Shown: positions 1-6,515 of the stretch, in pieces
Layout: the number at the start of each line of letters is the position of its first letter
Numbering within the stretch: the stretch's first letter is position 1
Assembly (NCBI GenBank): GCA_002705485.1
Contig: PAGT01000026.1
Location: forward strand, 17,049 to 25,598
Direction of reading: 5' to 3'
DNA from: Flavobacteriales bacterium
Lineage (GTDB): Bacteria; Bacteroidota; Bacteroidia; Flavobacteriales; Flavobacteriaceae
Length of the DNA: 8,550 nucleotides
Position numbers and translations under genes: made by a program
Notes under the pieces: generated by a model
Told to the model about the DNA's origin: nothing
What the model saw: the letters and a program-made list of their open reading frames with translations, nothing else
Databases searched by the model: none

Positions 1-671
1 TCTTTAAAACGTCCATCGTAAGCCTTGAGAATAGTATTTTTTGTTGATAGATATAGTGGCCATTTCTTTGTTAATGCCTGATTCATGCAAGATCTTGCAA
101 ATCCATAAATGGAAGAGTCAATATTGTACATACTCATTGCAATTCCATCCTCTTCAAAATTGTAAACATCCCATGTTTTGGTTGAATCTCCATTGTGTGG
201 TGTAAAAGTCATTGTTAATTTACCTCTTCCGTGTGTAACGATGTCTGTTGCTTTGTATTGGTCTCCAAACGCATGCCTTCCAATACAAATTGGTTTTTCC
301 CAACCCTGGACATACCTGGGCACATTTTTCATTATTATAGGTTCACGGAATACAGTTCCTCCAACAATATTTCTAATAGTTCCGTTTGGAGATTTCCACA
401 TTTTTTTTAAAGTAAACTCCTTAACCCTGTCCTCATCCGGTGTAATAGTTGCACATTTGATTCCTACGTTATACTTTTTTATTGCTTCCGCAGAATCAAT
501 TGTAACCTTGTCGTCAGTAAAATCTCTATTTTTTATACTTAAATCAAAATATTTAATATCCAATTTAAGGTAAGGAAGAATTAATTTTTTTTTAATAAAA
601 CTCCAAATGATGCGAGTCATTTCGTCACCATCAAGTTCAACAATAGCGTTTTTAACATTAATTTTCTTCAT
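1..671 (-). CDS. icd: NADP-dependent isocitrate dehydrogenase, homodimeric eukaryotic type (N-terminal part, cut by window edge)
   Basis: Oxidatively decarboxylates isocitrate to 2-oxoglutarate with NADP+, a cytosolic TCA-cycle step. I translated the reverse strand from the ATG at 669-671 and read 223 codons without a stop before the window ends. The protein closely follows human IDH1: GDEMTRIIW near residue 15, KCATITPDE at 72-80, SPNGTIRN at 94-101, GGTVFRE at 104-110, IGRHAFGDQY at 130-139 and a YLSTKNTILKAYDGRFK segment at the visible end. Isocitrate-binding positions T77, S94, N96, R100, R109, R132 and Y139 fall at the same residue numbers as in human IDH1, and the conserved lysine is at 211. 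The full protein should be near 410 residues, so a little over half is seen. The gene starts 13 bases after the rplS stop with no Shine-Dalgarno, so co-transcription with rplS is likely. It is distinct from the roughly 740-residue monomeric IDH class. Confidence 0.95.
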   Translation of the reverse strand, partial: MKKINVKNAIVELDGDEMTRIIWSFIKKKLILPYLKLDIKYFDLSIKNRDFTDDKVTIDSAEAIKKYNVGIKCATITPDEDRVKEFTLKKMWKSPNGTIRNIVGGTVFREPIIMKNVPRYVQGWEKPICIGRHAFGDQYKATDIVTHGRGKLTMTFTPHNGDSTKTWDVYNFEEDGIAMSMYNIDSSIYGFARSCMNQALTKKWPLYLSTKNTILKAYDGRFK

Positions 672-684
672 TGCAGATTTAGGA

Positions 685-1035
685 TTAATCTTTAATTTCT
701 TTTATTCTAGCTTTTTTTCCTCTTAAATTTCTGAAATAAAATATTCTTGATCTCCTAACTTTTCCTTTTTTATTGACCTCGATTTTTTGAATGGTGGGCA
801 AGTTTATTGGAAAGATTCTCTCAATTCCAACTGTACCTGACATCTTTCTTATAGTAAATGTTTTTGTTAATCCTGTACCTTTAATTTGAATTACAACGCC
901 TTTAAAAAATTGGGTTCTAACTTTATCTCCCTCTCGAATTTCATAATAAACGGTAATGGTATCACCAGTGTTGAATTTGGGGAGATCTTTTTTTGCTACA
1001 AACTCATCTTGAACGAATTTTAATAAAGATTCCAT
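685..1035 (-). CDS. rplS: 50S ribosomal protein L19 (bL19)
   Basis: Structural protein of the large ribosomal subunit that lies at the interface with the small subunit. The product has 116 residues, essentially the usual bL19 length (E. coli 115). Recognisable family features are the N-terminal helix, the GDTITVYYEIREGDKVRTQFFKG segment around residues 24-46, the KTFTIRKMSGTVGIERIFP segment around 58-76, and a basic tail (KGKVRRSRIFYFRNLRGKKARIKE). The ATG at 1033-1035 gives the expected N-terminus. The gene lies downstream of trmD, the classical trmD-rplS pairing, but is separated from it by 108 bases containing a stem-loop, and icd follows closely. The longer gap suggests that rplS has its own leader and perhaps its own control. 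Confidence 0.98.
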   Translation of the reverse strand: MESLLKFVQDEFVAKKDLPKFNTGDTITVYYEIREGDKVRTQFFKGVVIQIKGTGLTKTFTIRKMSGTVGIERIFPINLPTIQKIEVNKKGKVRRSRIFYFRNLRGKKARIKEIKD

Positions 1036-1075
1036 TATTAAAAAGATTTAAATTTAATTTAGGGCAACATTCACG

Positions 1076-1113
1076 ATTTTCGTCAGTGGTTACACAAATT
1101 GGATGACGAAAAT
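1076..1113 (-). promoter_or_regulatory. Stem-loop in the rplS leader, candidate ribosomal-protein autoregulatory RNA
   Basis: On the transcribed (minus) strand ATTTTCGTCA and TGACGAAAAT form a perfect 10-bp inverted repeat around an 18-nt loop. It sits about 40 bases upstream of the rplS start, in the only sizeable gap of the leftward cluster. After the stem the transcript continues as CGTGAATGTTGCCC, with no U-run, so it does not look like an intrinsic terminator of trmD; the homopolymer run is an A-tract before the stem. bL19 is known to have autoregulatory mRNA leaders in some bacteria, and I recall a flavobacterial candidate but cannot check that its structure matches this one. What is seen is the stem; regulation by bL19 is inference. 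Confidence 0.45.
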
Positions 1114-1143
1114 ACCATTTTTTTTTTTAACCTTAAAATAAAG

Positions 1144-1821
1144 TTATTTAATTAAATCAGGTCTTATGTTTTTGGTCCTCTCGATAGATTTTCTTTCTCT
1201 CCAATTTTCAATCTCTTTTTGGTTACCTGAAAGTAAAATGCTAGGAACTTTAATATTTTCAAAATTTGCTGGCCTTGTGTAAACAGGAGGCGCTAAAAGA
1301 TTATCTTGAAATGAGTCAGACAATGCAGATGTGCCATCGCCAATTACACCAGGAATCAATCTTATTATAGAATCACAAAGAACAATTGCAGGTATTTCAC
1401 CACCCGAAAGGACGAAATCTCCAATTGAGATTTCTAGTGTAATGAATTCATCTCTGACCCTTTGATCAACTCCTTTATAATGCCCACATAAAATAATTAT
1501 GTTTTTGAGTGTAGATAAGCGATTTGCCGTCCTTTGATTAAGGATTTTCGCATCAGGTGTCATGTAAATAATTTCGTCATAGTTTCTTTCTTTGGTCAAA
1601 GATTCTATGCAGTTTTTAATGGGTTCAATCATTAAGACCATACCTGATCCACCTCCGTATTGGTAATCATCTACTTGTTTTCTTTTCATCATTGAAAAGT
1701 GTTTTAGGTCATGAAAATGAATTTCAATTTGTTGATTTTCTTTTGCTCTTTTGATGATTGAACCATCAAGAGGGCTTTTCATGAGCTCAGGAAGAACACT
1801 TAGAATATCAATTCTCAACAT
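1144..1821 (-). CDS. trmD: tRNA (guanine-37-N1)-methyltransferase
   Basis: SPOUT-class enzyme that uses S-adenosylmethionine to make m1G37 next to the anticodon of tRNAs reading CNN codons, preventing +1 frameshifts. The 225-residue product starts with MLRIDILSVLPEL, typical of the family. It carries YGGGSGMVLMIEPI at 55-68, the knot/SAM-binding segments LCGHYKGVDQRV at 111-122 and IGDFVLSGGEIPA at 133-145, then RLIPGVIG at 154-161. Arg154 and Asp169 fall at the same numbers as the catalytic Arg154 and Asp169 of E. coli TrmD. The C-terminal domain has the usual PPVYTRP and LLSGNQKEIENWRERKSIERT signatures. It starts 2 bases after the degP stop, so translation and transcription are probably coupled to degP. 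Confidence 0.98.
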   Translation of the reverse strand: MLRIDILSVLPELMKSPLDGSIIKRAKENQQIEIHFHDLKHFSMMKRKQVDDYQYGGGSGMVLMIEPIKNCIESLTKERNYDEIIYMTPDAKILNQRTANRLSTLKNIIILCGHYKGVDQRVRDEFITLEISIGDFVLSGGEIPAIVLCDSIIRLIPGVIGDGTSALSDSFQDNLLAPPVYTRPANFENIKVPSILLSGNQKEIENWRERKSIERTKNIRPDLIK

Positions 1822-1823
1822 AC

Positions 1824-3209
1824 TTATTCGAAAATCAACCTTTCTTTTTCACCATCAGGACTCATAAAGGTCATTTGGTTAATTTTAATATTGCTATCAA
1901 AGCTAGAAAGATCAGCGGTATTTTTTATTTTTTCCCCATTTATTTCAGTTAGAACATATCCAGGCGTAACGCCCATTCTGTAGAGAGTGTTATTTCTATG
2001 ATTTAATACTTTTATTCCATTTTCAATTCCCATTTTTTCGAGCTCATCTTCTGACATGTTTTTTAACTGCATCCCATAAAAGTCTACATTTTCATTTTTT
2101 TCAAGTTTAACGTTGAGATCTAATCTTTGATTTTTTCTCATCACTCCGACAGAAATAATATCACCTGGTCTTTTAGTGCTCAAGTATCCGGTTAAATCTG
2201 AAAATTTGGCAATTTTTAAATTATCCAAGCTAATTATGACATCTCCTTTTTCTATTCCAGCAGAAGCAGCACCCATTGATGGTTCTAAATCACTTATGTA
2301 GAATCCTTCAGTATATGAAATATCTAAATTATCAGCGTTTCTAGAGTTAAGACCAAAACCTGTAACTCCTAAAAGCCCTTTTTGAACATTCCCAAACTCA
2401 ACAATGTCCTCAAAAATTTTTCTAGCTACATTACTTGGCACAGCAAAAGAATATCCAACGAATCCACCTGTTCCGCTTGTTATTGCTGTATTAATTCCTA
2501 TTAAATCACCATTTGTATTTACTAGTGCACCTCCGCTATTTCCAGAATTTACAGCAGCGTCAGTTTGTATGAACGACTGGTTTTTAGAGTCATAATCATT
2601 AAGATCACGGGATTTAGCACTAATAATGCCAGCCGTGACTGTAGATGTTAAATTGTAGGGATTACCAACTGCTAGTACCCATTCTCCAATTTTGGTTTGA
2701 TCCGAATCAGCAAATCTTATGTAAGGAAATGTAATGTCATTATCAATTTTTAAAACTGCTATGTCTGCGACTTCATCTTGACCAATTAACTCAGCCTTGT
2801 ATGTTTTATTATTATTTGTGGTAACCTCAATTGTTGATGCATCTTCAATTACATGAAAGTTTGTTATTATGTACCCATCTTTGGATACAATTACGCCAGA
2901 TCCCATTCCTATTCTGGTCCTTCCTCTCTCATTATTGTTAAAATAGTCCCAAATTGAAGAAGATCCTCTTGAAGTGCTTGTGTTTTTAACATGTACAACT
3001 GTATTTATTGTTTTCTCAGCTGCCAGAGTGAAGTTTATTGATGGGTTTGGAGTAGGTTGAGGTTGTGTGTTGTAAGAAATATTTTGTGATTTGTTTTGCT
3101 CAACAATCTCATCTGTATAATTAGAATGATCGTAGATCCCGTTGTATATTAAAATTGCAACAAAACCTCCAATGATTGAAACGACAATAGTGTAAAGAAT
3201 TTTTTTCAT
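1824..3209 (-). CDS. degP: HtrA/Do-family serine endoprotease (DegP/DegQ type)
   Basis: Envelope protease/chaperone that degrades misfolded periplasmic proteins. The 461-residue protein begins MKK followed by a hydrophobic segment at about 4-23 (signal anchor or signal peptide), then a polar, Pro/Gln/Asn-rich linker to about 58. The trypsin-like domain spans about 60-270 with the full triad: His119 (TNFHV), Asp149 (ADIAVLKI) and Ser225 (GNSGGAL). A first PDZ domain lies at about 277-370 (GLLGVTGFGLN... ASAGIEKGDVIISLDN), and a shorter second PDZ-like region at about 378-455 includes GVTPGYVLTEINGEKI. The ATG at 3207-3209 is chosen because the signal sequence follows at once. It is first in the leftward cluster, so its promoter should lie in 3210-3309. 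DegP, DegQ and DegS cannot be separated by eye; two PDZ regions argue against DegS. Confidence 0.95.
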   Translation of the reverse strand: MKKILYTIVVSIIGGFVAILIYNGIYDHSNYTDEIVEQNKSQNISYNTQPQPTPNPSINFTLAAEKTINTVVHVKNTSTSRGSSSIWDYFNNNERGRTRIGMGSGVIVSKDGYIITNFHVIEDASTIEVTTNNNKTYKAELIGQDEVADIAVLKIDNDITFPYIRFADSDQTKIGEWVLAVGNPYNLTSTVTAGIISAKSRDLNDYDSKNQSFIQTDAAVNSGNSGGALVNTNGDLIGINTAITSGTGGFVGYSFAVPSNVARKIFEDIVEFGNVQKGLLGVTGFGLNSRNADNLDISYTEGFYISDLEPSMGAASAGIEKGDVIISLDNLKIAKFSDLTGYLSTKRPGDIISVGVMRKNQRLDLNVKLEKNENVDFYGMQLKNMSEDELEKMGIENGIKVLNHRNNTLYRMGVTPGYVLTEINGEKIKNTADLSSFDSNIKINQMTFMSPDGEKERLIFE

Positions 3210-3309
3210 GTATAAATTTTTTATAAAAATAATTTTTAAAATAATACAAAATATAATTTAACTTCTTTTTAACAGCTTATAAATTTTTGTACTAATATTG
3301 TATCTAATA
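3210..3309. promoter_or_regulatory. Divergent intergenic region between degP and dapF
   Basis: These 100 bases separate two gene groups transcribed away from each other, so promoters for both must lie here or inside the genes. The stretch is almost all A and T. I see only near-matches to the Bacteroidota -7 element TAnnTTTG: TAATATTG at 3293-3300 on the plus strand, too close to the dapF ATG at 3310 to leave much leader, and a TATTTTG run on the minus strand with wrong spacing. No convincing -33 TTG accompanies either. The promoter assignment rests on gene layout rather than on a clear motif. Confidence 0.4.
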
Positions 3310-4086
3310 ATGAAATTTAAATTTAGCAAATATCAAGCCAACGGAAATGATTTTATCATATTTAAAAATTTTTCTCAAAATTTTCCTAAAAAAAATATTA
3401 TAGTAAAAGAACTTTGTTCCAGAAGATTCGGAATCGGGGCCGATGGTGTTATTTTTATTGAAAATTGTGAAGAATCCGATTTCAAAATGGTTTATTACAA
3501 TTCAGATGGCAGGCTAGGATCTTTTTGTGGTAATGGCGCTAGATGTTCTGCAAAATTTGCATCAGACGAAAAAATTATTTCTAAGCACACTAATTTCATG
3601 GCTCACGATGGAATACATCAATGTAGAATTGATAAAAATATGGTTCACCTCTCAATGAATAACATTGTCGATATTAAAAAAATTGGAAGTGATATTATAA
3701 TAGATTCAGGTTCTCCTCACTATGTAAAGATTGTTAAAAATGTGAGAAAAGTAAATGTATTTGAAAATGGCAGAAAAATCAGAAATGATAAGTTGTTTAG
3801 AAGTGAGGGAATTAACGTTAACTTTGTACAGATTAAATCAAAGGATACATACATTATTAGAACCTATGAAAGGGGAGTAGAGAACGAAACATTGTCTTGT
3901 GGAACTGGAGCTACTGCTGTTGCAGTTGCAATGCATTATTCAAATGAAACATCCTCCAACAAAATTGAAATCAGTTCTGAAGGTGGTAAGATGCGTATTG
4001 AATTTAATGAAAATGAAAAAAAATATTCTGATATTTTTTTAATTGGTTTAGTTAAAAAGGTTTTTGTTGGTGAAATCAAAATATAG
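3310..4086 (+). CDS. dapF: Diaminopimelate epimerase
   Basis: PLP-independent epimerase converting LL- to meso-diaminopimelate, the precursor of lysine and of the cross-linking residue in Gram-negative peptidoglycan. From the ATG at 3310 the protein has 258 residues, normal for the family. The N-terminus has the signature FSKYQANGNDF. The two catalytic cysteines are Cys73 (FCGNGARC) and Cys197 (LSCGTGATA), and residues 35-47 give LCSRRFGIGADGV. A TTG at 3298 would add four residues, but the ATG places the N-terminus where DapF proteins normally begin. The stop (TAG, 4084-4086) touches the mltG ATG directly, so the two are almost certainly co-transcribed and translationally linked, joining a wall-precursor gene to a wall-cleaving gene. 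Confidence 0.97.
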   Translation: MKFKFSKYQANGNDFIIFKNFSQNFPKKNIIVKELCSRRFGIGADGVIFIENCEESDFKMVYYNSDGRLGSFCGNGARCSAKFASDEKIISKHTNFMAHDGIHQCRIDKNMVHLSMNNIVDIKKIGSDIIIDSGSPHYVKIVKNVRKVNVFENGRKIRNDKLFRSEGINVNFVQIKSKDTYIIRTYERGVENETLSCGTGATAVAVAMHYSNETSSNKIEISSEGGKMRIEFNENEKKYSDIFLIGLVKKVFVGEIKI

Positions 4087-5139
4087 ATGAAAAAAGAGTC
4101 TAATCTTAGAATAATAATTGGACTTGTTATTACTATATTCTTTACTATTAGTACTATATTATCTTACAATTACTACATAACTTTTCACGCTGATAATACA
4201 ATTTTTAAGGAAAGTGAGTTGTACTTTTATGTGCCAACAGGATCAGATTTTTTAACTTTAAAAAAACAAATTACAACCCATTTAAAAGATTCAACAACAT
4301 TCTTAAAAGCTTCAAAAAAGAAAAACTTTGTAAATAATGTCAAACCCGGAAAGTATGTAATTAAAAAAGGATTTTCAAATATTGATATTATTAATTCTTT
4401 TAAATTTAATAACATACCTGTAAAAGTTACTTTCAATAACATTCAAAGGCTTGAGGATTTTGCTTCAAAAATTTCTAATATTATTGAACCAGATAGTTTG
4501 AGTCTAATGAAATCTTTTTTAGGAACAGATTTTCTTTTAACTAATCAGTTAACTAGTGAGTCTGTTTTCGCTATTTTTATTCCCAACACATATGAATTTT
4601 ATTGGAATTCTAGCCCTGATTTTTTTAGAGACAGAATGTTTAAGTATTTTAACTCTTATTGGAATCCTGAAAGATTGCGTAAAGCCAAATTATTAAATCT
4701 TAGTCCCATAGAGGTTTCGGTTTTAGCTTCTATTGTTCAGAGAGAAACTCCTAAAGTTGATGAAAGACCTACAATTTCAGGTGTTTATTACAATAGGATT
4801 TTGAAGAATATGAAATTACAAGCAGATCCAACTGTTATTTATACCATAAAACAAAAAAAAGGCTTTGACACCAAAATAAGAAGAGTACTTTATAGAGACC
4901 TTAGAATAGATTCTCCATATAATACGTATAAGTATAGAGGATTACCACCAGGCCCTATCTACATGGCTGATATTAGTTCGATAGAATCCGTTTTAAATTT
5001 AGAAACACATGAGTACCTTTTTTTTGTAGCTGATGTTTCAAGGCCAGGGTATCATATGTTTGCAAAAAATCTTTATCAACATAACAGAAACAAAAGACAA
5101 TACACAAACTGGTTGAGAAAAAACAAAATAAAAAGATAA
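4087..5139 (+). CDS. mltG: Endolytic murein transglycosylase MltG
   Basis: Inner-membrane lytic transglycosylase (YceG/MltG family) that cleaves nascent glycan strands, probably setting chain length as a terminator of peptidoglycan polymerisation. The 350-residue product has one N-terminal membrane helix at about 8-29, a LysM-like/extracytoplasmic segment (about 45-115), and the catalytic domain from about 160. The core reads SVLASIVQRET at 211-221 followed by PKVDERPTISGVYYNRI, with Glu220 the expected catalytic acid (E. coli Glu218). It continues LQADPTVIYTI at 244-254 and SPYNTYKYRGLPPGPI at 276-291, both family hallmarks. The ATG abuts the dapF stop. The stop codon lies inside the palindrome at 5137-5161. 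Flavobacterial relatives, as I recall, often have a GNAT acetyltransferase between dapF and mltG; none is present here. Confidence 0.97.
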   Translation: MKKESNLRIIIGLVITIFFTISTILSYNYYITFHADNTIFKESELYFYVPTGSDFLTLKKQITTHLKDSTTFLKASKKKNFVNNVKPGKYVIKKGFSNIDIINSFKFNNIPVKVTFNNIQRLEDFASKISNIIEPDSLSLMKSFLGTDFLLTNQLTSESVFAIFIPNTYEFYWNSSPDFFRDRMFKYFNSYWNPERLRKAKLLNLSPIEVSVLASIVQRETPKVDERPTISGVYYNRILKNMKLQADPTVIYTIKQKKGFDTKIRRVLYRDLRIDSPYNTYKYRGLPPGPIYMADISSIESVLNLETHEYLFFVADVSRPGYHMFAKNLYQHNRNKRQYTNWLRKNKIKR

Positions 5140-5161
5140 TTAACTGATAATCAGATAATTA
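5137..5161. repeat. 25-bp near-perfect palindrome overlapping the mltG stop
   Basis: TAATTAACTGAT, one central A, then ATCAGATAATTA. The arms are complementary at 11 of 12 positions, with one mismatch. The same stretch also contains a direct repeat of AGATAATTAA (5134-5143 and 5153-5162). As RNA it could form a hairpin, but the following bases (AAAATTTTATG) are not a T-run, so a standard intrinsic terminator is not well supported. It lies where the -33 element of the downstream promoter would be, so an operator bound by a dimeric regulator is an alternative. AT-rich DNA makes such palindromes by chance more often than balanced DNA. Confidence 0.5.
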
Positions 5162-5171
5162 AAATTTTATG

Positions 5172-5179
5172 TATGTTTG
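5172..5179 (+). promoter_or_regulatory. Bacteroidota-type -7 promoter element (TATGTTTG)
   Basis: TATGTTTG matches the TAnnTTTG consensus of the Bacteroidota primary sigma factor exactly. It would start transcription about 6-8 bases downstream, leaving a leader of about 10-12 bases before the ATG at 5198. No clean TTG is found at the usual -33 spacing; that area is taken by the palindrome at 5137-5161. The promoter reading is inference from the motif and its position. It implies that the lysozyme-like gene can be transcribed independently of dapF-mltG. Confidence 0.4.
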
Positions 5180-5197
5180 CGCCGAATTTTTAATGTT

Positions 5198-5806
5198 ATG
5201 TTAAAAACTACAGATTTTTTTAGCGTCTTTTTTGTTATATTTTTTTTAAACGTTTCTTACGCACCACTTTTGATCAAAACTACGGATATCACTACGACTA
5301 CAAACTACACCGTTTCTCAAAAAAATACAAAGATTGAAGATAATTTAATTTATTTAATTAGCGATTTTAATGGTTTTAAAGAGTTTCTTGGTTTCAAAGA
5401 ATCTTCAGGATCATTCAAATCTGTAAATAAATTTGGTTATATGGGTAAGTACCAATTTAATTTAAACACACTTAAAATTTACAAATTAAAAAATTCCACA
5501 AACTTCATTAATAATCCTGAACTCCAAGAAAGAGTTTTTCTAATTAATTGTCAAAGAAATAAATGGATTCTAAGAAAAGATATCTTGTGGTTTGTAGGTA
5601 CAAAAATAAACGGTATAGAGATTACTGAGTCAGGAATTTTAGCCGCTGCACATTTATCAGGTCCTGGTAATGTTAAAAAATTCTTGAGATCACAAGGAAA
5701 AAATGATCTAAAAGATGCCTTTGGAACATCAATTTCTAACTATCTAGGTACATTTAAAGATTATGATCTTTCGTCAATTAGTGCTGTCAAAAGACCTAAG
5801 ATTTAG
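5198..5806 (+). CDS. Lysozyme-like / lytic-transglycosylase-like envelope protein
   Basis: The 202-residue product has a hydrophobic N-terminal segment at about 8-27, fitting a signal peptide or membrane anchor, then a Thr-rich linker (TTDITTTTNYT) and a soluble domain from about 48. The domain resembles lysozyme-fold wall hydrolases: EFLGFKESSGSF at 62-73 with Glu68 as candidate catalytic acid, FGYMGKYQF at 79-87, NNPELQERVF at 105-114, and AGILAAAHLSGPGNVKKFL-like residues at 147-163. I recall similar proteins in Bacteroidota, sometimes annotated as LysM/peptidoglycan-binding, but no LysM repeat is evident here. The first possible start is a TTG at 5177, but that TTG is part of the -7 element, and the ATG at 5198 puts the hydrophobic segment at the N-terminus. 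It lies 58 bases after mltG, and its tail overlaps the opposing methyltransferase by 11 bases. Catalytic activity is inferred. Confidence 0.8.
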   Translation: MLKTTDFFSVFFVIFFLNVSYAPLLIKTTDITTTTNYTVSQKNTKIEDNLIYLISDFNGFKEFLGFKESSGSFKSVNKFGYMGKYQFNLNTLKIYKLKNSTNFINNPELQERVFLINCQRNKWILRKDILWFVGTKINGIEITESGILAAAHLSGPGNVKKFLRSQGKNDLKDAFGTSISNYLGTFKDYDLSSISAVKRPKI

Positions 5807-6500
5807 ATTGAATTAAAAAAATAGATGGTTTTTTGTTAAAATCGTAGTTCTTTTTCTTCCAATTTTGAACTGTTTCAGTATTAATAAACTCTGTTTTCAA
5901 GCTTAAATTTGTAGCGACACAAAGAATTGTATCTTTCTTTAAATTTATGATTAAATCTTTTATCATCTGATTATTTCTATATGGTGTTTCCATAAATATT
6001 TGAGTAGTATTTATGGACTTCTTTTCAATTGCCTTAATAGAATTTTTTTTTTCAGGGTTTTTGATTGGTAAATATCCGTTAAACTCGAAGTTTTGTCCAT
6101 TAAGTCCAGAGGCCATTAGAGCGAGTAAAATTGAAGATGGACCTACCAAAGGCTTAACTTCAATATTATATTGATGACAAAACATAACTAAATCAGCACC
6201 TGGATCAGCAATGCATGGGCATCCCGAATCAGAAATTAAAGCCATATCAATTCCACTAAAACAGGGTTCAATTAGTTTCTTGAGATTTCGTCTGTCCGTA
6301 AATTTGTTTAATAAACTTGCTTCGATTAAAGATTGCTTTTTTAATGGACAAATTTTTTTTATAAAAGCTCTTCCTTTTTTTTCATTTTCAAAAATAAAGT
6401 TATTAATCTCATTTATTTTATTTTTAAAACTATTGTCAAATTTGAATAAAGTATTTTCTCCCAAATAATTGGGAATTAAGTAAAAGACACCTTTTTTCAC
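5796..6500 (-). CDS. SAM-dependent methyltransferase, tetrapyrrole-methylase fold (RsmI-like)
   Basis: The 234-residue product aligns by motif with RsmI, which 2'-O-methylates C1402 of 16S rRNA. It has an N-terminal FYLIPNYLGENT in place of RsmI's YLVATPIGN, ALISDSGCPCIADPGADLV at 87-105 (RsmI: VSDAGTPLISDPG), PLVGPSSILLALMASGL at 117-133, FNGYLP at 140-145 and IFMETPYRN at 168-176. It is shorter than canonical RsmI (about 280) and the start motif has diverged, so it may be the Bacteroidota paralogue of unknown substrate rather than RsmI itself. The start is GTG at 6498-6500, since the next in-frame ATG (residue 86) would remove the first motifs; AGG five bases upstream is a weak Shine-Dalgarno. 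It follows dnaA by 15 bases and overlaps the opposing gene by 11 bases. Confidence 0.85.
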   Translation of the reverse strand: MKKGVFYLIPNYLGENTLFKFDNSFKNKINEINNFIFENEKKGRAFIKKICPLKKQSLIEASLLNKFTDRRNLKKLIEPCFSGIDMALISDSGCPCIADPGADLVMFCHQYNIEVKPLVGPSSILLALMASGLNGQNFEFNGYLPIKNPEKKNSIKAIEKKSINTTQIFMETPYRNNQMIKDLIINLKKDTILCVATNLSLKTEFINTETVQNWKKKNYDFNKKPSIFLIQSKS

Positions 6501-6515
6501 AGGAACCTAATTTTT

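Noticed and set aside
178..573. 131-codon plus-strand reading frame
   Set aside because: It lies antisense to icd, whose protein matches human IDH1 throughout; the plus-strand product resembles no known protein.
3298..3300. TTG as start of dapF
   Set aside because: The ATG four codons later gives the normal DapF N-terminus.
5137..5171. Intrinsic terminator after mltG
   Set aside because: The palindrome could fold, but it is not followed by a T-run; kept only as a repeat.
5177..5179. TTG as start of the lysozyme-like gene
   Set aside because: It forms the end of the TATGTTTG promoter element, and the ATG at 5198 places the hydrophobic segment at the N-terminus.
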